A stretch of 64,000 nt of DNA from Marinobacter sediminicola (GCF_031157525.1 NZ_JAVIXR010000008.1:62001-126000); one strand, 5' to 3'. Shown: positions 1 through 9,823, counted from the first letter of the stretch. Notes: generated from the letters alone by a model not told the origin. A program made the numbers and translations.

Positions 1-62
1 AAAGTAAAAGCGCCACCGAAAAGCAGCAGGGCCGAGATAGCATATTCTGCAAATGGGCTCAT
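1..62 (-). CDS. mrpG: Mrp Na+/H+ antiporter subunit G, N-terminal fragment
   Basis: The gene runs off the left edge and only about 20 codons are visible. They begin MSPFAEYAISALLLFGGAF, which matches the first transmembrane helix of the small membrane subunit MrpG/MnhG/PhaG. It is the last gene of the mrp operon and starts 15 bases after the mrpF stop, behind a GGAG-type ribosome binding site. Its place after mrpF is the canonical Mrp order, so the call rests mainly on context. Confidence 0.8.
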   Translation of the reverse strand, partial: MSPFAEYAISALLLFGGAFT

Positions 63-77
63 AAATATCTCCGGTTG

Positions 78-347
78 TTACTCAATGACGCTGCCGCGCT
101 TCAAGTATTTCGCCATGGCTACGGTGCTCACAAAGCCCATAACCGCAATCAGCAAAGCAGACTCAAGGTACATGCGCGTGCCCAGAGTGATGCCCAGCAG
201 GATGATCAAGGCAATGGCGTTGATATAGAGCGTATCAATCGCCAGAACGCGGTCGGGCTCATCGGGCCCTACAATCAAACGGTATACGTTCAACAACGCG
301 GCCAGAGTCACCATGGCAATGGTCACATACAGGGCGGTGGTGATCAT
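78..347 (-). CDS. mrpF: Mrp Na+/H+ antiporter subunit F
   Basis: This 89-residue protein has three predicted membrane helices and the typical MrpF segment VGPDEPDRVLAIDTLYINAI near residues 27-46. MrpF is a small integral subunit of the hetero-oligomeric Mrp cation/proton antiporter in the inner membrane, needed for complex assembly and activity. Its start overlaps the mrpE stop by four bases (ATGA), which indicates translational coupling within the operon. Length is normal for the family. Confidence 0.93.
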   Translation of the reverse strand: MITTALYVTIAMVTLAALLNVYRLIVGPDEPDRVLAIDTLYINAIALIILLGITLGTRMYLESALLIAVMGFVSTVAMAKYLKRGSVIE

Positions 348-832
348 TTGAACATCTCCATCAGCGGTTTTTCGTAGCTGTTGTAAATGGCGTCGATAAC
401 TTCCTGATCGCTACCTGCGTCCAGCGCATGGATAAGCAGGGTTTGGTTATCATCACTCACATCAGCGCTGACTGTTCCAGGCGTGAGCGAAATAGTACTG
501 GCGAGAATGGAAATGGCCAGCGGGTGATCAAGTGTAAGTGGGTAGCTGATAAAGGCCGGTCTTGGTGTGCGGGGGCTCAGGATCAGCCAAGCCACCGAAA
601 AGCTCGCCACTATAATGTCTTTTAGAACTCGCAGTATGTAACCCGGCATGCGCCAGGTTTTCACAAAGGCCGGGCGCTCCGGCCAGAACCCGTGAGTTAT
701 CTGCGGAATCACCCAAGCCAGGATAAGACCGAGTACAACACTGCCACCAGATACGCCATCGCTGAGTATCTGCCATGTGGCAAACAGAATCAGGCTCAGC
801 CAGGGTTGAGGAAAGCTCAGGCGATCAAACAT
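344..832 (-). CDS. mrpE: Mrp Na+/H+ antiporter subunit E
   Basis: The 162-residue product matches MrpE/MnhE: two N-terminal hydrophobic helices, then a soluble C-terminal part containing the family stretch ISILASTISLTPGTVSADVS around residues 108-127. MrpE belongs to the smaller membrane module of the Mrp antiporter. The ATG shares one base with the mrpD stop (TGATG), and the end overlaps mrpF by four bases, so translation is probably coupled. Length is normal. Confidence 0.93.
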   Translation of the reverse strand: MFDRLSFPQPWLSLILFATWQILSDGVSGGSVVLGLILAWVIPQITHGFWPERPAFVKTWRMPGYILRVLKDIIVASFSVAWLILSPRTPRPAFISYPLTLDHPLAISILASTISLTPGTVSADVSDDNQTLLIHALDAGSDQEVIDAIYNSYEKPLMEMFK

Positions 833-2370
833 CAGTTTATCTCCCCCACCAGCGGGTTCTGAGGTACGTGCACAGGCGTTTGTAGAATGTTGATATAACC
901 CTGGTTGTCGTGCAGCTGTTCTGCAGTCGCGCGGGTGTAGTCACTGAGCGGACCTGCCAATACCACGATTAGCATGGTCAGGCAGGTCAGGATGCCGGTA
1001 GATACGGCGACTCTGTTATTCATGGGTTCCGGGGTTTCCAGATGGCCATCTACGTTCCACCAGAAAACGATGCTGCCAGCGCGGCTGTATGCGATGAGCG
1101 TGAGGAGGCTGCCTACCAGAAGAACACCCCAAAGCCAGGCCATCTCAACGCCAGGCTCAACAGACTGGAGAATCAGCAGTTTCCCGAAAAATCCGCTCAA
1201 AGGTGGGAGGCCCGCAGCGGCCACAGCGCCAATAAGGAACAGCACGCTCAGGAAGGTTCTGTGGTGCATTTTGGGTGCGGTAACGATGCTGTCACCTGCC
1301 GCTCCCCTTTGGCTTGCAACCAGTTCAGACACCAGAAATAGCGCGGCAACTGTCCAGGTGGTGCTGACCAGATAAAACAAAGCGGCAGACAACCCCGCTT
1401 CTGATCCCAGCGCGATCGGCGCAAGCAGTGTTCCTACCGAAATAATAACCTGCCAGGCCACCAGAGTTTTGAGGTTATCAGCGCCCAAAGCACCGATAAC
1501 GCCCATGCTCAATGTGACCAGTGCCAGAGGGAAGAGCCAGTCCATACCCAGGTTGGCGAGCTCGCCAGCGTCTTCTCCGAACATCAGCGGGTATATTCTC
1601 ACAATGGCGTAAATGCCCACCTTGGTCATGACCGCAAACAGGGCAGCAACCGGCGCCGTTGCTCTCGCGTAGGCTTTGGGTAGCCAGAAACACAGGGGAA
1701 GGATGGCTGCTTTGAGGCCAAAAACCACCAGTAGCATCATGCCCCCAGCCTTAACGAGGTTCAGGTTATTGCCAGTCACCTGCGGGATTTTTACAGCCAG
1801 GTCCGCCATGTTCAGGGTGCCGGTAACGCTGTAGATCATGCCCACACTGATCAGGAACAGGGCAGAGCCTGCCAGATTCAGAACAACATAATGTAGCCCG
1901 GCTACGGTGCGGGAGCTGCCGCCGCCGTGCATGAGCAAGCCGTAAAAGGCAATAAGCAGAACTTCAAAGGCAACAAACAGGTTGAACAGGTCGCCGGTGA
2001 GAAATGCAATGTTCAGGCCCATTAACTGGAACAAAAACAAGGTGTGGAACTGGCGATTGCCTTCATCGGCACCGCCACTTGCATATATATGGCAGAACAG
2101 CCCGAGAACCGCGGTTAGCACCAGCATCAGGGCCGATAGCCTGTCGAGCACCAGAACGATCCCAAAGGGAGGCTGCCAGTTGCCGAACGCGTAAACGCGG
2201 TAACTGCCATCGCTGGCAAGCGCTAACAAAACAATCGCGGATACCAGCATCAGAACGGTAGTGGCAATTGCCAGAGTGCGGCGCAGGCTGATTGGGGCGT
2301 AGCCCATAAACACCTGCAAAATACCGCCGAGCAGGGGGATCAGAATCGGGGCGATAAGCCAATGAGTCAT
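832..2370 (-). CDS. mrpD: Mrp Na+/H+ antiporter subunit D
   Basis: This 512-residue polytopic membrane protein belongs to the proton-translocating antiporter family shared with NADH dehydrogenase subunits NuoL/M/N. It carries the conserved Glu region near residues 135-140 (FVAFEVLLIAFYGLL) and the Lys-containing helix around 219-235 (GLKAAILPLCFWLPKAYA). MrpD is one of the two ion-pumping subunits of the Mrp complex. The start overlaps the mrpC stop by four bases and the stop overlaps mrpE by one base. Length is normal. Confidence 0.95.
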   Translation of the reverse strand: MTHWLIAPILIPLLGGILQVFMGYAPISLRRTLAIATTVLMLVSAIVLLALASDGSYRVYAFGNWQPPFGIVLVLDRLSALMLVLTAVLGLFCHIYASGGADEGNRQFHTLFLFQLMGLNIAFLTGDLFNLFVAFEVLLIAFYGLLMHGGGSSRTVAGLHYVVLNLAGSALFLISVGMIYSVTGTLNMADLAVKIPQVTGNNLNLVKAGGMMLLVVFGLKAAILPLCFWLPKAYARATAPVAALFAVMTKVGIYAIVRIYPLMFGEDAGELANLGMDWLFPLALVTLSMGVIGALGADNLKTLVAWQVIISVGTLLAPIALGSEAGLSAALFYLVSTTWTVAALFLVSELVASQRGAAGDSIVTAPKMHHRTFLSVLFLIGAVAAAGLPPLSGFFGKLLILQSVEPGVEMAWLWGVLLVGSLLTLIAYSRAGSIVFWWNVDGHLETPEPMNNRVAVSTGILTCLTMLIVVLAGPLSDYTRATAEQLHDNQGYINILQTPVHVPQNPLVGEIN

Positions 2371-2735
2371 TTATCGCTTACCTCTTGCTCAAGTTTTGAC
2401 GGTGGCGTGGCGGCTTCACGCCGACCATCCACATGATCGTTTTCGTTGTCCGCCAGATTACGCAGCGATAGAACAACCAGGAATGCCGTCATGGCAAAAC
2501 CAATAACAATGGCGGTGAGCACCAATGCCTGGGGCAAGGGGTCGGAATAGCTCGCGGCGGTTCCGATGACGGGCTGCTGACCTGTGGCGAGTCGCCCGGA
2601 GGCGAAAAGGAACAGGTTTACGCCATAGGAGAGCAGTGTCAGCCCCATGATGACGGGGAAGGTGCGAGCACGTAGCAGCAGATAAACACCTGATGTCGTT
2701 AAGGCACCTATGACCAGTGCAAATAGCAGTTCCAT
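2367..2735 (-). CDS. mrpC: Mrp Na+/H+ antiporter subunit C
   Basis: The 122-residue product is homologous to NuoK-type subunits, with three helices and the typical stretch GLTLLSYGVNLFLFASGRL near residues 31-49. In MrpC proteins the loop after helix two is followed by a TAxVIGFAMTAFL helix, seen here at about 94-106. It is translationally coupled to mrpA (TAATG junction) and to mrpD (ATGA). The hydrophilic C-terminal tail (residues 112-122) is probably cytoplasmic. Confidence 0.93.
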   Translation of the reverse strand: MELLFALVIGALTTSGVYLLLRARTFPVIMGLTLLSYGVNLFLFASGRLATGQQPVIGTAASYSDPLPQALVLTAIVIGFAMTAFLVVLSLRNLADNENDHVDGRREAATPPSKLEQEVSDK

Positions 2736-5536
2736 TACGCGCCCTCCATTTTGCTTTTGATGGCCGAATGAGGCGACAGCCGGCCGATACTGACCAGCGC
2801 CAGCAAGGTTGCACCGATCACCGCCAGGTACACGCCCAAATCAAACACCAGCGCGGAGGCTACTTCGAATTTGCCCACCACGGGCCAGGTGATATAGCCA
2901 AATGAGCTGGTCAGGAACGGATAGCCAAAGGCCAGACTGCCGGCACCGGCGATAGTAGCAAACAGTAGACCGAGGCCAATCACGATGTGGTACCTGAATG
3001 GAATGCGATCCTCAGTCCACACCATGCCGCTGGCAATATACTGCAGAATCAACGCCACTGAAGTAATCAGTCCGGCAATAAAACCGCCCCCGGGCAGGTT
3101 ATGGCCACGCAGGAAAATATAGGCAGACACCATCAGTGCCAGCGGTAGCATGGGGCGGGCAATTTGCCGCAGCATCAGCGGGTAGTGGTCCCGCGTCCAG
3201 GCATGTCCTAGCCCGTCTCCCGGAGGGGGAGTCAGTGCGGTATTCTTCAACATGGCGTAAATGCCAAGCGCTGCAATGGCCAGTACTGTTATCTCACCCA
3301 GAGTATCGAAACCACGGAAGTCCACCAGAATCACGTTTACCACGTTGGTTCCGCCACCGCCGGGTTTGCTGTTTTCCAGGAAGAATTCAGAAATGGAACT
3401 GAATGGCTGGGTCAGCATGGCGAGGGTAATCAGAGTCATGCCGGTACCCGCAGCCAGAGCAATCAACAGATCCCGAATGCGGCGCCCTTTAGAGCTTTCC
3501 ATGGGCGTCCAAGAGGGCATGTAATAAAGTGCCAGCATCAGCAGAACAATGGTGACGACTTCCACCGAGAGCTGCGTCATAGCCAGGTCCGGTGCTGAGA
3601 AACGGGCGAACGCCAACGCCACTATCAGGCCTACAACGCTCAGAAGTACCAGCGCGTAAAAGCGCTCTCGGTGCCAGAGGGCGGTTGCCAGAGCGGAGAC
3701 AATCAGCACACCAGCCGCAATGCCCGTAGGCCAGTCAACTGGGCTTAGTCCATTCTCACCAATATAAAAACCGCTCTCCACGAGCGGCATTATTGCTACT
3801 GCAATGACGCTTACCACCAGAAGCATGGCGTAGCGTTGCAAGGAGCCGTTTTCGAGCCATCCGGTAAAGGTGTGGGCCATGTCTTCGATTTTTGAAACGG
3901 CATACTCGAATACCGCCTTGCCATCCACTTCCCGGAGTTGCGCATGGAAGTCGAAAAAGCGTTGGCGTTGTGTGTACATCAGCAGGCCACCAAAGAAGGC
4001 CAGGAAGCTCATCAGCAATGGCAGATTAAAGCCATGCAGGATCGCCAGTTGATAGTCCGGTACTTCGCCACCAAGGGTTGCAGATGCTGCAGAATACAGC
4101 AGCGGCCCGACGGAAATGGTTGGGAATACGCCAACCATGATGCAGGCAAACACCAGAATCTCCACCGGGAATTTCATGTAACGGGGAGGTTCGTGGGGCG
4201 GGAACTTGGGAAGATCAACCGGCTTGCCGTTGAAAAACACGTCGTGAACAAAGCGGGCCGAATAGGCAACGGCAAAAATACCCGCCAGGGTTGCAACAAT
4301 CGGAGGCACCCATGCCCAGAGGCCAGGCAGGTTGAGCTGCAGGGACTCAGCAAAGAACATTTCCTTACTGAGGAAACCGTTCAGCAAAGGAACGCCCGCC
4401 ATGGAAGAGGCTGCCACCATGGCTAGGGTGGCGGTATGGGGCATATAACGCCAAAGCCCGTTGATTCGGCGCATATCGCGGGTGCCTGTTTCATGGTCAA
4501 TAATACCGGCGGCCATGAACAGTGAAGCCTTGAAGGTGGCATGGTTGATTACGTGGAATATCGCAGCAACAGCGGCCAGTTGGGTGCCCATGCCCAGTAG
4601 CAGAGTGATAAGGCCCAGATGGCTTACGGTTGAATAGGCAAGCAGCCCTTTCAAATCGTGTTTGAACATGGCGATATAAGCGCCAAGCAGAAGTGTGGCC
4701 ATGCCGGTGAAACTGACCATATAGAACCATTGTTCGGTCCCCGCCAAGGCCGGATACAAACGCGCCATCAAGAAGATGCCTGCTTTTACCATGGTGGCAG
4801 AGTGCAGGTAAGCCGAGATGGGGGTAGGCGCCTGCATGGCATGGGGCAGCCAGAAATGAAACGGGAACTGGGCTGATTTGGTAAAGGCGCCAAGCAATAC
4901 CAGAGTCAGTGCCACGGGATACATGGCGTGGGCTTTGATTTGATCGCCCGCGGCAAGCACATCGTCCAGCTCAAAACTGCCAACAATATTGCCGATAATC
5001 AGAATGCCGGCCAACAGGGCCAGCCCGCCGCCACCGGTTATCGTCAGTGCCATCCGTGCACCACGCCGGGCATCCTGTTTATGGGTCCAGAAACTGATCA
5101 GCAGGAAGGAGGTCAGGCTGGTGAGTTCCCAGAAAATGAGCATCAGAAGCAGGTTGCCAGAGAGCACAATGCCCAGCATTGAGCCTTTGAAGCAGAGCAG
5201 CAGGGAGTAGAACTTGGCTACATTCTCCTTGGCGCTCAGGTAATAGTGAGAGTAGATGATGACCAGCAGGCCGATGACCAGTATCAGCAGTGCGAAAAGG
5301 AGTGCTAGACCATCAAGGCGAAAACTGAAGGAAAGCCCGAGTGTCGGCAGCCACTCATAAGTGTGAAGCACCGTGCCACCCGCCGAAAGAACAGACCAGT
5401 GGGGAAATAGCGCCGCCAGCGCAATCAGAGCAGGGACGGATGATGCTATTGCGATAGCCGTTCGCCCGCCCTGGGCAAATAAGGGTGCTGCTATGGCCCC
5501 CAGAAACGGCAGTAGTACAACCAGCGGTAGCGACAT
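2735..5536 (-). CDS. mrpA: Mrp Na+/H+ antiporter subunit A (fused MrpA-MrpB)
   Basis: This 933-residue protein is the large NuoL-like pump subunit. The N-terminal two thirds hold the antiporter fold, with the conserved WELTSLTSFLLI segment near 136-147 and HSATMVKAGIFLMARLYP near 245-262. The C-terminal third contains the DUF4040/MrpB-like region, including GHNLPGGGFIAGLITS near 820-835. There is no separate mrpB, so A and B are fused as in other gammaproteobacteria. It is the first gene of the operon. The complex exports Na+ (or K+/Li+) in exchange for protons, which suits a marine lifestyle. Confidence 0.95.
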   Translation of the reverse strand: MSLPLVVLLPFLGAIAAPLFAQGGRTAIAIASSVPALIALAALFPHWSVLSAGGTVLHTYEWLPTLGLSFSFRLDGLALLFALLILVIGLLVIIYSHYYLSAKENVAKFYSLLLCFKGSMLGIVLSGNLLLMLIFWELTSLTSFLLISFWTHKQDARRGARMALTITGGGGLALLAGILIIGNIVGSFELDDVLAAGDQIKAHAMYPVALTLVLLGAFTKSAQFPFHFWLPHAMQAPTPISAYLHSATMVKAGIFLMARLYPALAGTEQWFYMVSFTGMATLLLGAYIAMFKHDLKGLLAYSTVSHLGLITLLLGMGTQLAAVAAIFHVINHATFKASLFMAAGIIDHETGTRDMRRINGLWRYMPHTATLAMVAASSMAGVPLLNGFLSKEMFFAESLQLNLPGLWAWVPPIVATLAGIFAVAYSARFVHDVFFNGKPVDLPKFPPHEPPRYMKFPVEILVFACIMVGVFPTISVGPLLYSAASATLGGEVPDYQLAILHGFNLPLLMSFLAFFGGLLMYTQRQRFFDFHAQLREVDGKAVFEYAVSKIEDMAHTFTGWLENGSLQRYAMLLVVSVIAVAIMPLVESGFYIGENGLSPVDWPTGIAAGVLIVSALATALWHRERFYALVLLSVVGLIVALAFARFSAPDLAMTQLSVEVVTIVLLMLALYYMPSWTPMESSKGRRIRDLLIALAAGTGMTLITLAMLTQPFSSISEFFLENSKPGGGGTNVVNVILVDFRGFDTLGEITVLAIAALGIYAMLKNTALTPPPGDGLGHAWTRDHYPLMLRQIARPMLPLALMVSAYIFLRGHNLPGGGFIAGLITSVALILQYIASGMVWTEDRIPFRYHIVIGLGLLFATIAGAGSLAFGYPFLTSSFGYITWPVVGKFEVASALVFDLGVYLAVIGATLLALVSIGRLSPHSAIKSKMEGA

Positions 5537-5932
5537 CGCAGCCTCGTTAGCGGTTTTGTTTTTAATGAATGAAAATGGTTTATGTGCTTGAGTCTAGTTC
5601 CCCATTGGCCACCCTGCACAGGTCGCTAGAGGCGATGTGGTCGGGCGACGGGAGATGGATCAGCGAAAGGCTGGTGGATCAGGGAAGTAGGGTAAGCGCC
5701 CGCGATGCCGCGCGATGTCGGCGGTAAGAGGGGGGCGTTTGATCTGCTTGCAGCCGACGGACCTTGCGGTCATGGTTGCTCCGTTAGTAAAACCTGGCCA
5801 ATGATAATACGTGCCCGGGCTCGCAGGTCAAGTCGGCTTGTGATCGATCAATTGTATTTTGGTACTTGGATGCAAAGCAGAGGGGGGCCGCCAGCGCCCT
5901 GTTTTGCAGTCTCTGCTTTGGATTCCAGCGCT
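5537..5932. other. intergenic region upstream of mrpA
   Basis: This stretch of about 400 bases separates the mrp operon start from the 3' end of a regulator gene, both on the minus strand. It should carry the mrp promoter, but I cannot pick a convincing -35/-10 pair. The part next to mrpA (about 5555-5590) is AT-rich. I see no long hairpin and no open frame with a credible product. Confidence 0.5.
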
Positions 5933-6931
5933 TTATCTGCCAAATCGCGACCGGTAGGCACCCGGCGCCAACCCTGTTTGTTTTCGAAAAAGACGGCTGA
6001 AAGAGCTGACATCTTCGTATCCCACCAGCCGGGTAACGTCCTCCACGGGCAAACGTGAGTTTTCCAGATGGCTGCGGGCAGCCTCTATTCTTATGGATTG
6101 GAGATAGCTTTTGGGCGTTTCACCCGTGGCGGCTTTGAATCTTCGCATCAGCGAGCGCGTTGTCAGGCCACTGAAAGCGGCAAGAGACTGCAGGTTTATG
6201 GTTTCCCCGTAGTGCTCCTCCAGCCAGTTTTGCAGATCCAGAATGACTGGGTCTGAGTGGTAACGCCTGGTTTGAAGTGCGCTATAAGGTGCCTGGCTAT
6301 TGCGCCCGGCATCAATCACAAAGGCCTTCGTCAGTTCCCGGGCAACCTGAGCGCCTGCTCGCCGCTCTATGAGATGCACACCCAAATCCCACCAAGCCAT
6401 ACCACCGCCTGCACAGGCAATGTGGCCATCTACTGTTACGAGCTTTTCGGCATTCAGCTTTACTTGCGGGTAGGTCTGACGAAATCGGTCGCTGAACCCC
6501 CAGTGCGTGGTTGCTTCTTTATTATTCAGCAGGCCAGCCTCAGCCAGTAGAAAAGCTCCAGTGCAGTTGCTGGCCAACTGAACTTGCCCGGTGATGCTTT
6601 TGTTCGGAGTGCTGAACTGGGTGAGCCAGGTAACCAGATCCGGATTTGCAGCCAGCACCTGATCAATTGGCGCTCCAATAGTTGGCACGATTACCAGATC
6701 AGCACTGTTTGCATCCAGATCCTCCCAGCTCCCGTCTGAAACCAGCGTTATGCCGTTAATGCATCTGCAGTGATCGCCGTTGCGCGTAAGCAACTGCGTA
6801 GTGAAGTGTCGCTCAGGCTGTTCGCCATGAATCCGCGCCCAGGTAACGCCGGCCAACCGAAATAAATCGATCACACCAGTGATGGCACTGGCTAAAGCGC
6901 CATCAAATCCAATAATTGAAACCTTTTGCAC
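5933..6931 (-). CDS. GlxA-type AraC family transcriptional regulator
   Basis: The 332-residue protein has an N-terminal DJ-1/PfpI-like domain (about residues 1-190; QLASNCTGAFLLAEAGLL forms the nucleophile-elbow region) and a C-terminal AraC double helix-turn-helix (about 225-332, ending SSFSRLFRKQTGLAPGAYR). Family members are DNA-binding activators that often control catabolic genes next door. The start is GTG with GGAG five bases upstream. It is divergent from the acyl-CoA dehydrogenase/enoyl-CoA hydratase pair, so control of that pair is a reasonable inference. The inducer is unknown. Confidence 0.88.
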   Translation of the reverse strand: MQKVSIIGFDGALASAITGVIDLFRLAGVTWARIHGEQPERHFTTQLLTRNGDHCRCINGITLVSDGSWEDLDANSADLVIVPTIGAPIDQVLAANPDLVTWLTQFSTPNKSITGQVQLASNCTGAFLLAEAGLLNNKEATTHWGFSDRFRQTYPQVKLNAEKLVTVDGHIACAGGGMAWWDLGVHLIERRAGAQVARELTKAFVIDAGRNSQAPYSALQTRRYHSDPVILDLQNWLEEHYGETINLQSLAAFSGLTTRSLMRRFKAATGETPKSYLQSIRIEAARSHLENSRLPVEDVTRLVGYEDVSSFSRLFRKQTGLAPGAYRSRFGR

Positions 6932-7115
6932 AAGTTCTCCAAGTCGAGCAACCCTGTTAGGGCGGTACCACCATCACCCGGGAGCCAACGCTCATAGGTG
7001 CTTTGGCAGAATTGGCCATGATTATGTCATAAATGCCGGTTCCCAGAAAAACCCGGTTGTGAGAGCCTGTACACAATAAAGAGATGCTCCAGCCAATCAA
7101 CAGGAAGCTGCACAA

Positions 7116-8918
7116 ATGACCGACACCCTGATAGAACGCCGTGATCTGGCGTTCCAGCTCTACGAAGTGCTTGATACCGAAAGCTTGCTCAGCCGCGACC
7201 GCTTTAACGAGCACAACCGCGACACCTTCGATGCCGTCATCGAAACCGCCGACAAAATGGCCAGAGAGAAGTTCGCCAACCACAACAGTGCGGCCGACAA
7301 AGACGAGCCAAAATTCGTCAACGGCCAGGTGGAAATGTTGCCTGAAGTGAAAGAGGCGTTTGATGCCTACGCTGAGTCCGGGTTTATTGCAGGGCGTTAC
7401 GATTACGAGCTTGGCGGCATGCAACTCCCTGAAACCGTTATGGCCGCCTGTAACGGCTTCTTCACAGCCGCTAACCCGGGAACCGCAGGCTATCCATTCC
7501 TGACCACAGCCGCTGCAAACCTTATCCGTGTGTTCGGGAACGAATCCCAGAAAACCAGCTTCCTGCCCAATATGCTCAGCGGCCGCTATAGCGGAACCAT
7601 GGCATTGACCGAGCCCCATGCCGGGTCGTCCCTGGCCGACATTCGCACTTCAGCCACGCCAACGGATGACGGCCACTACCTGATTAAAGGCGCAAAAATC
7701 TATATCTCCGGTGGCGAGCAAAGCATCACTGAGAACATCGTTCACATGGTGCTCGCTAAAATCAAAGGCGCGCCGGCGGGAGTAAAGGGCATTTCCCTGT
7801 TCATCGTTCCCAAGTTCCGGGTCGACAGTGAAGGTAACGCCACCGATCGCAACGGCGTGAGCCTTGCTGGCCTGATTCATAAGCTCGGATATCGTGGTAC
7901 CACTTCCACAGCACTCAGCTTTGGCGATGATGCACCTTGCCATGGCTATCTGGTAGGCGAACCTCATCAGGGCCTGAAGTACATGTTCCAGATGATGAAC
8001 GAAGCCAGGGTAGGCGTGGGCTTTGGCGCGGCGGTGATTGGCTATCGCGGCTACATGCACAGCCTGGAATACGCGAAAGACCGTCTGCAGGGCCGCAAGG
8101 CTTCTGAAAAGAACCCGGAAAGTCCCCAAGTGCCGATTATTGATCACGCGGATGTGCGCCGCATGCTGCTGGCTCAGAAAGCCTACAGCGAAGGTGGTCT
8201 GGCACTTTGCCTCTACGGTGCGCGCCTGATGGACGATCAGCACACCCATCCGGATGCACAGAAACGTACTGAAGCCGGCAAACTGCTCGACTTGCTCACG
8301 CCGGTCATCAAAACCTGGCCCTCTGAACATGGTCCGAAAGCTAACGATCTGGCCATTCAGGTATACGGCGGTGCCGGTTACACCCGCGAGTATCCAGTGG
8401 AGCAATGCTGGCGCGACAACCGCCTGAACCCGATCCATGAAGGCACCACCGGTATTCAGGGGCTGGACTTATTGGGCCGTAAGATCTGGCAAGATCAAAG
8501 CCATGGCTTGCAGCTGTTGATGCAGGAAATGCAGGTTGATCTGGAAGGCGCGACTACCGATCGCTGCCAACAATGGGCGCTGTCCTTGAGCGAGACATTG
8601 CAGCAGGCGGTCAAGGTTACTCAAAGCTTGGGTAAATCCCTGATGAGTGGCGAAGTGGACAAAACCCTCGCCAATGCCTCCTGTTACTTGCACCTGTTTG
8701 GTCACATCATCGTAGCCTGGATGTGGCTGCGCCAAGCTAACGCTGCGGCCAGTGCGCTGGCTTCTGCCAACACTGACGACGAGCGCAATTTCTATCAGGG
8801 CAAACTCCAGGCCGCCCAGTACTTTTTCCACTGGGAGCTCCCAACAGTGGCGCAGGATTTGGTGTTGTTGCGGAACATGGATGACACTTGTTTGAACATG
8901 AAATCGGAGTGGTTCTGA
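7116..8918 (+). CDS. acyl-CoA dehydrogenase (FadE/DmdC-like, about 600 residues)
   Basis: This FAD-dependent enzyme introduces the alpha,beta double bond into an acyl-CoA. The 600-residue length and the C-terminal extension place it in the long acyl-CoA dehydrogenase group. The FAD-binding segment MALTEPHAGSSLADIRT lies near residues 162-178. The catalytic-base region NPIHEGTTGIQG puts the Glu at position 442. An AGGAAG ribosome binding site precedes the ATG. The stop codon overlaps the start of the next gene (TGATG), forming a two-gene beta-oxidation unit that may process acids arising from AlkB. Substrate chain length cannot be told from sequence. Confidence 0.92.
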   Translation: MTDTLIERRDLAFQLYEVLDTESLLSRDRFNEHNRDTFDAVIETADKMAREKFANHNSAADKDEPKFVNGQVEMLPEVKEAFDAYAESGFIAGRYDYELGGMQLPETVMAACNGFFTAANPGTAGYPFLTTAAANLIRVFGNESQKTSFLPNMLSGRYSGTMALTEPHAGSSLADIRTSATPTDDGHYLIKGAKIYISGGEQSITENIVHMVLAKIKGAPAGVKGISLFIVPKFRVDSEGNATDRNGVSLAGLIHKLGYRGTTSTALSFGDDAPCHGYLVGEPHQGLKYMFQMMNEARVGVGFGAAVIGYRGYMHSLEYAKDRLQGRKASEKNPESPQVPIIDHADVRRMLLAQKAYSEGGLALCLYGARLMDDQHTHPDAQKRTEAGKLLDLLTPVIKTWPSEHGPKANDLAIQVYGGAGYTREYPVEQCWRDNRLNPIHEGTTGIQGLDLLGRKIWQDQSHGLQLLMQEMQVDLEGATTDRCQQWALSLSETLQQAVKVTQSLGKSLMSGEVDKTLANASCYLHLFGHIIVAWMWLRQANAAASALASANTDDERNFYQGKLQAAQYFFHWELPTVAQDLVLLRNMDDTCLNMKSEWF

Positions 8919-9697
8919 TGGCTTTGGTTAATGTTGAAAAGAAAGGTCATATCCTGCTCATAGGGCTCAACCGCCCGGAAAAAATGAACGCCATGAACCG
9001 CGCCATGTACCACGAAATCGCCGCGGCTTATTACCAGTTGGAGCACGACGACGATTTGAGGGTGGGCCTGATGTATGCCGAAGGCGACCACTTCACCAGC
9101 GGCTTGCAGCTGGATGATTGGGCAGGCGTATTTTCAAATGGTGAGGGAATAGAACCGAGTGAAGGCGAGCTGGATCCGTTCCATATAACCGGCGACGGCC
9201 TCAGCAAACCGGTGGTGTTCGCAGCTCAGGGAATCTGCTTCACCTGCGGTGTCGAGATGATGCTGAACACAGACGTTCGCGTAGCAGCAAAAGGCACCCG
9301 CTTTGCCCAGTTGGAAGTCAAACGCGGCATCTTCGCCTGCGGTGGCGCCACCATCCGCCTGCAACGTGAAATCGGGTGGGGCAATGCTCAGCGTTACCTT
9401 CTGACCGGTGATGAATGGACAGCAGAGCAAGCCTACAAATGGGGACTGATACAGGAATTGGTTGAGCCCGGAGAACAGTTCAACGCTGCTCTGGCGATCG
9501 CCAAGAAGATTGCCAATGCCGCACCTTTGGGTGTGCGAGGCAGCCTGAAATCTTCCAAAATCGCAGTAAGCGAAGGCCAAGAAGCCGCAAAAAAACGCTT
9601 GTTCCCGGATCTGCAACCAGTCATGGCAAGCGAGGATGTAAAAGAAGGCATTCAGTCTTTCCTCGAACGGCGAGACGCAGTGTTCAAAGGAAAGTAA
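8918..9697 (+). CDS. enoyl-CoA hydratase/isomerase family protein
   Basis: This 259-residue crotonase-fold protein starts at the ATG that overlaps the preceding stop codon. A slightly longer in-frame start inside the upstream gene is less likely. The N-terminal NRPEKMNAMNRAMYHEI stretch and the GICFTCGVEMMLNTDVRVAA region (oxyanion hole and active-site helix) are typical. It probably hydrates the enoyl-CoA made by the coupled acyl-CoA dehydrogenase. The usual second catalytic Glu region reads FAQLEVKRGIFACGG, which departs from classic hydratases, so isomerase or other crotonase chemistry is possible. Confidence 0.87.
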   Translation: MALVNVEKKGHILLIGLNRPEKMNAMNRAMYHEIAAAYYQLEHDDDLRVGLMYAEGDHFTSGLQLDDWAGVFSNGEGIEPSEGELDPFHITGDGLSKPVVFAAQGICFTCGVEMMLNTDVRVAAKGTRFAQLEVKRGIFACGGATIRLQREIGWGNAQRYLLTGDEWTAEQAYKWGLIQELVEPGEQFNAALAIAKKIANAAPLGVRGSLKSSKIAVSEGQEAAKKRLFPDLQPVMASEDVKEGIQSFLERRDAVFKGK

Positions 9698-9721
9698 GCC
9701 AGGTAGCAGAGGCTTGAAGCT

Positions 9722-9823
9722 GCCGGTGGGCTCTGTCTCCCAAGACTGTCGGCAGCATGGATGCTGCCGTCAAGCGTACAGGGATGTATTCACAGCGTGT
9801 CTTGGGAGACAGAGCCCACCGGC
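9722..9823 (+). repeat. long-stem intergenic hairpin, copy A
   Basis: A perfect 25-bp inverted repeat (9722-9746 with 9799-9823) encloses a 52-nt core. The core holds GGCAGCATGGATGCTGCC, itself a hairpin, followed by GTACAGGGATGTAT, a second small hairpin, with CAAGC between them. It sits in the short gap between the converging enoyl-CoA hydratase and alkB genes. The core recurs at four other places in the window, while this outer stem sequence does not. It could work as a bidirectional terminator, although no T-run follows either arm. Confidence 0.9.

Noticed and set aside
5705..6058. Plus-strand open frame of 117 codons overlapping the regulator 3' end
   Set aside because: No ribosome binding site, low-complexity composition and overlap with the AraC domain of the real gene.
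6957..8438. Minus-strand open frames of 220 and 262 codons
   Set aside because: Both lie opposite the well-supported acyl-CoA dehydrogenase and show no protein signature.
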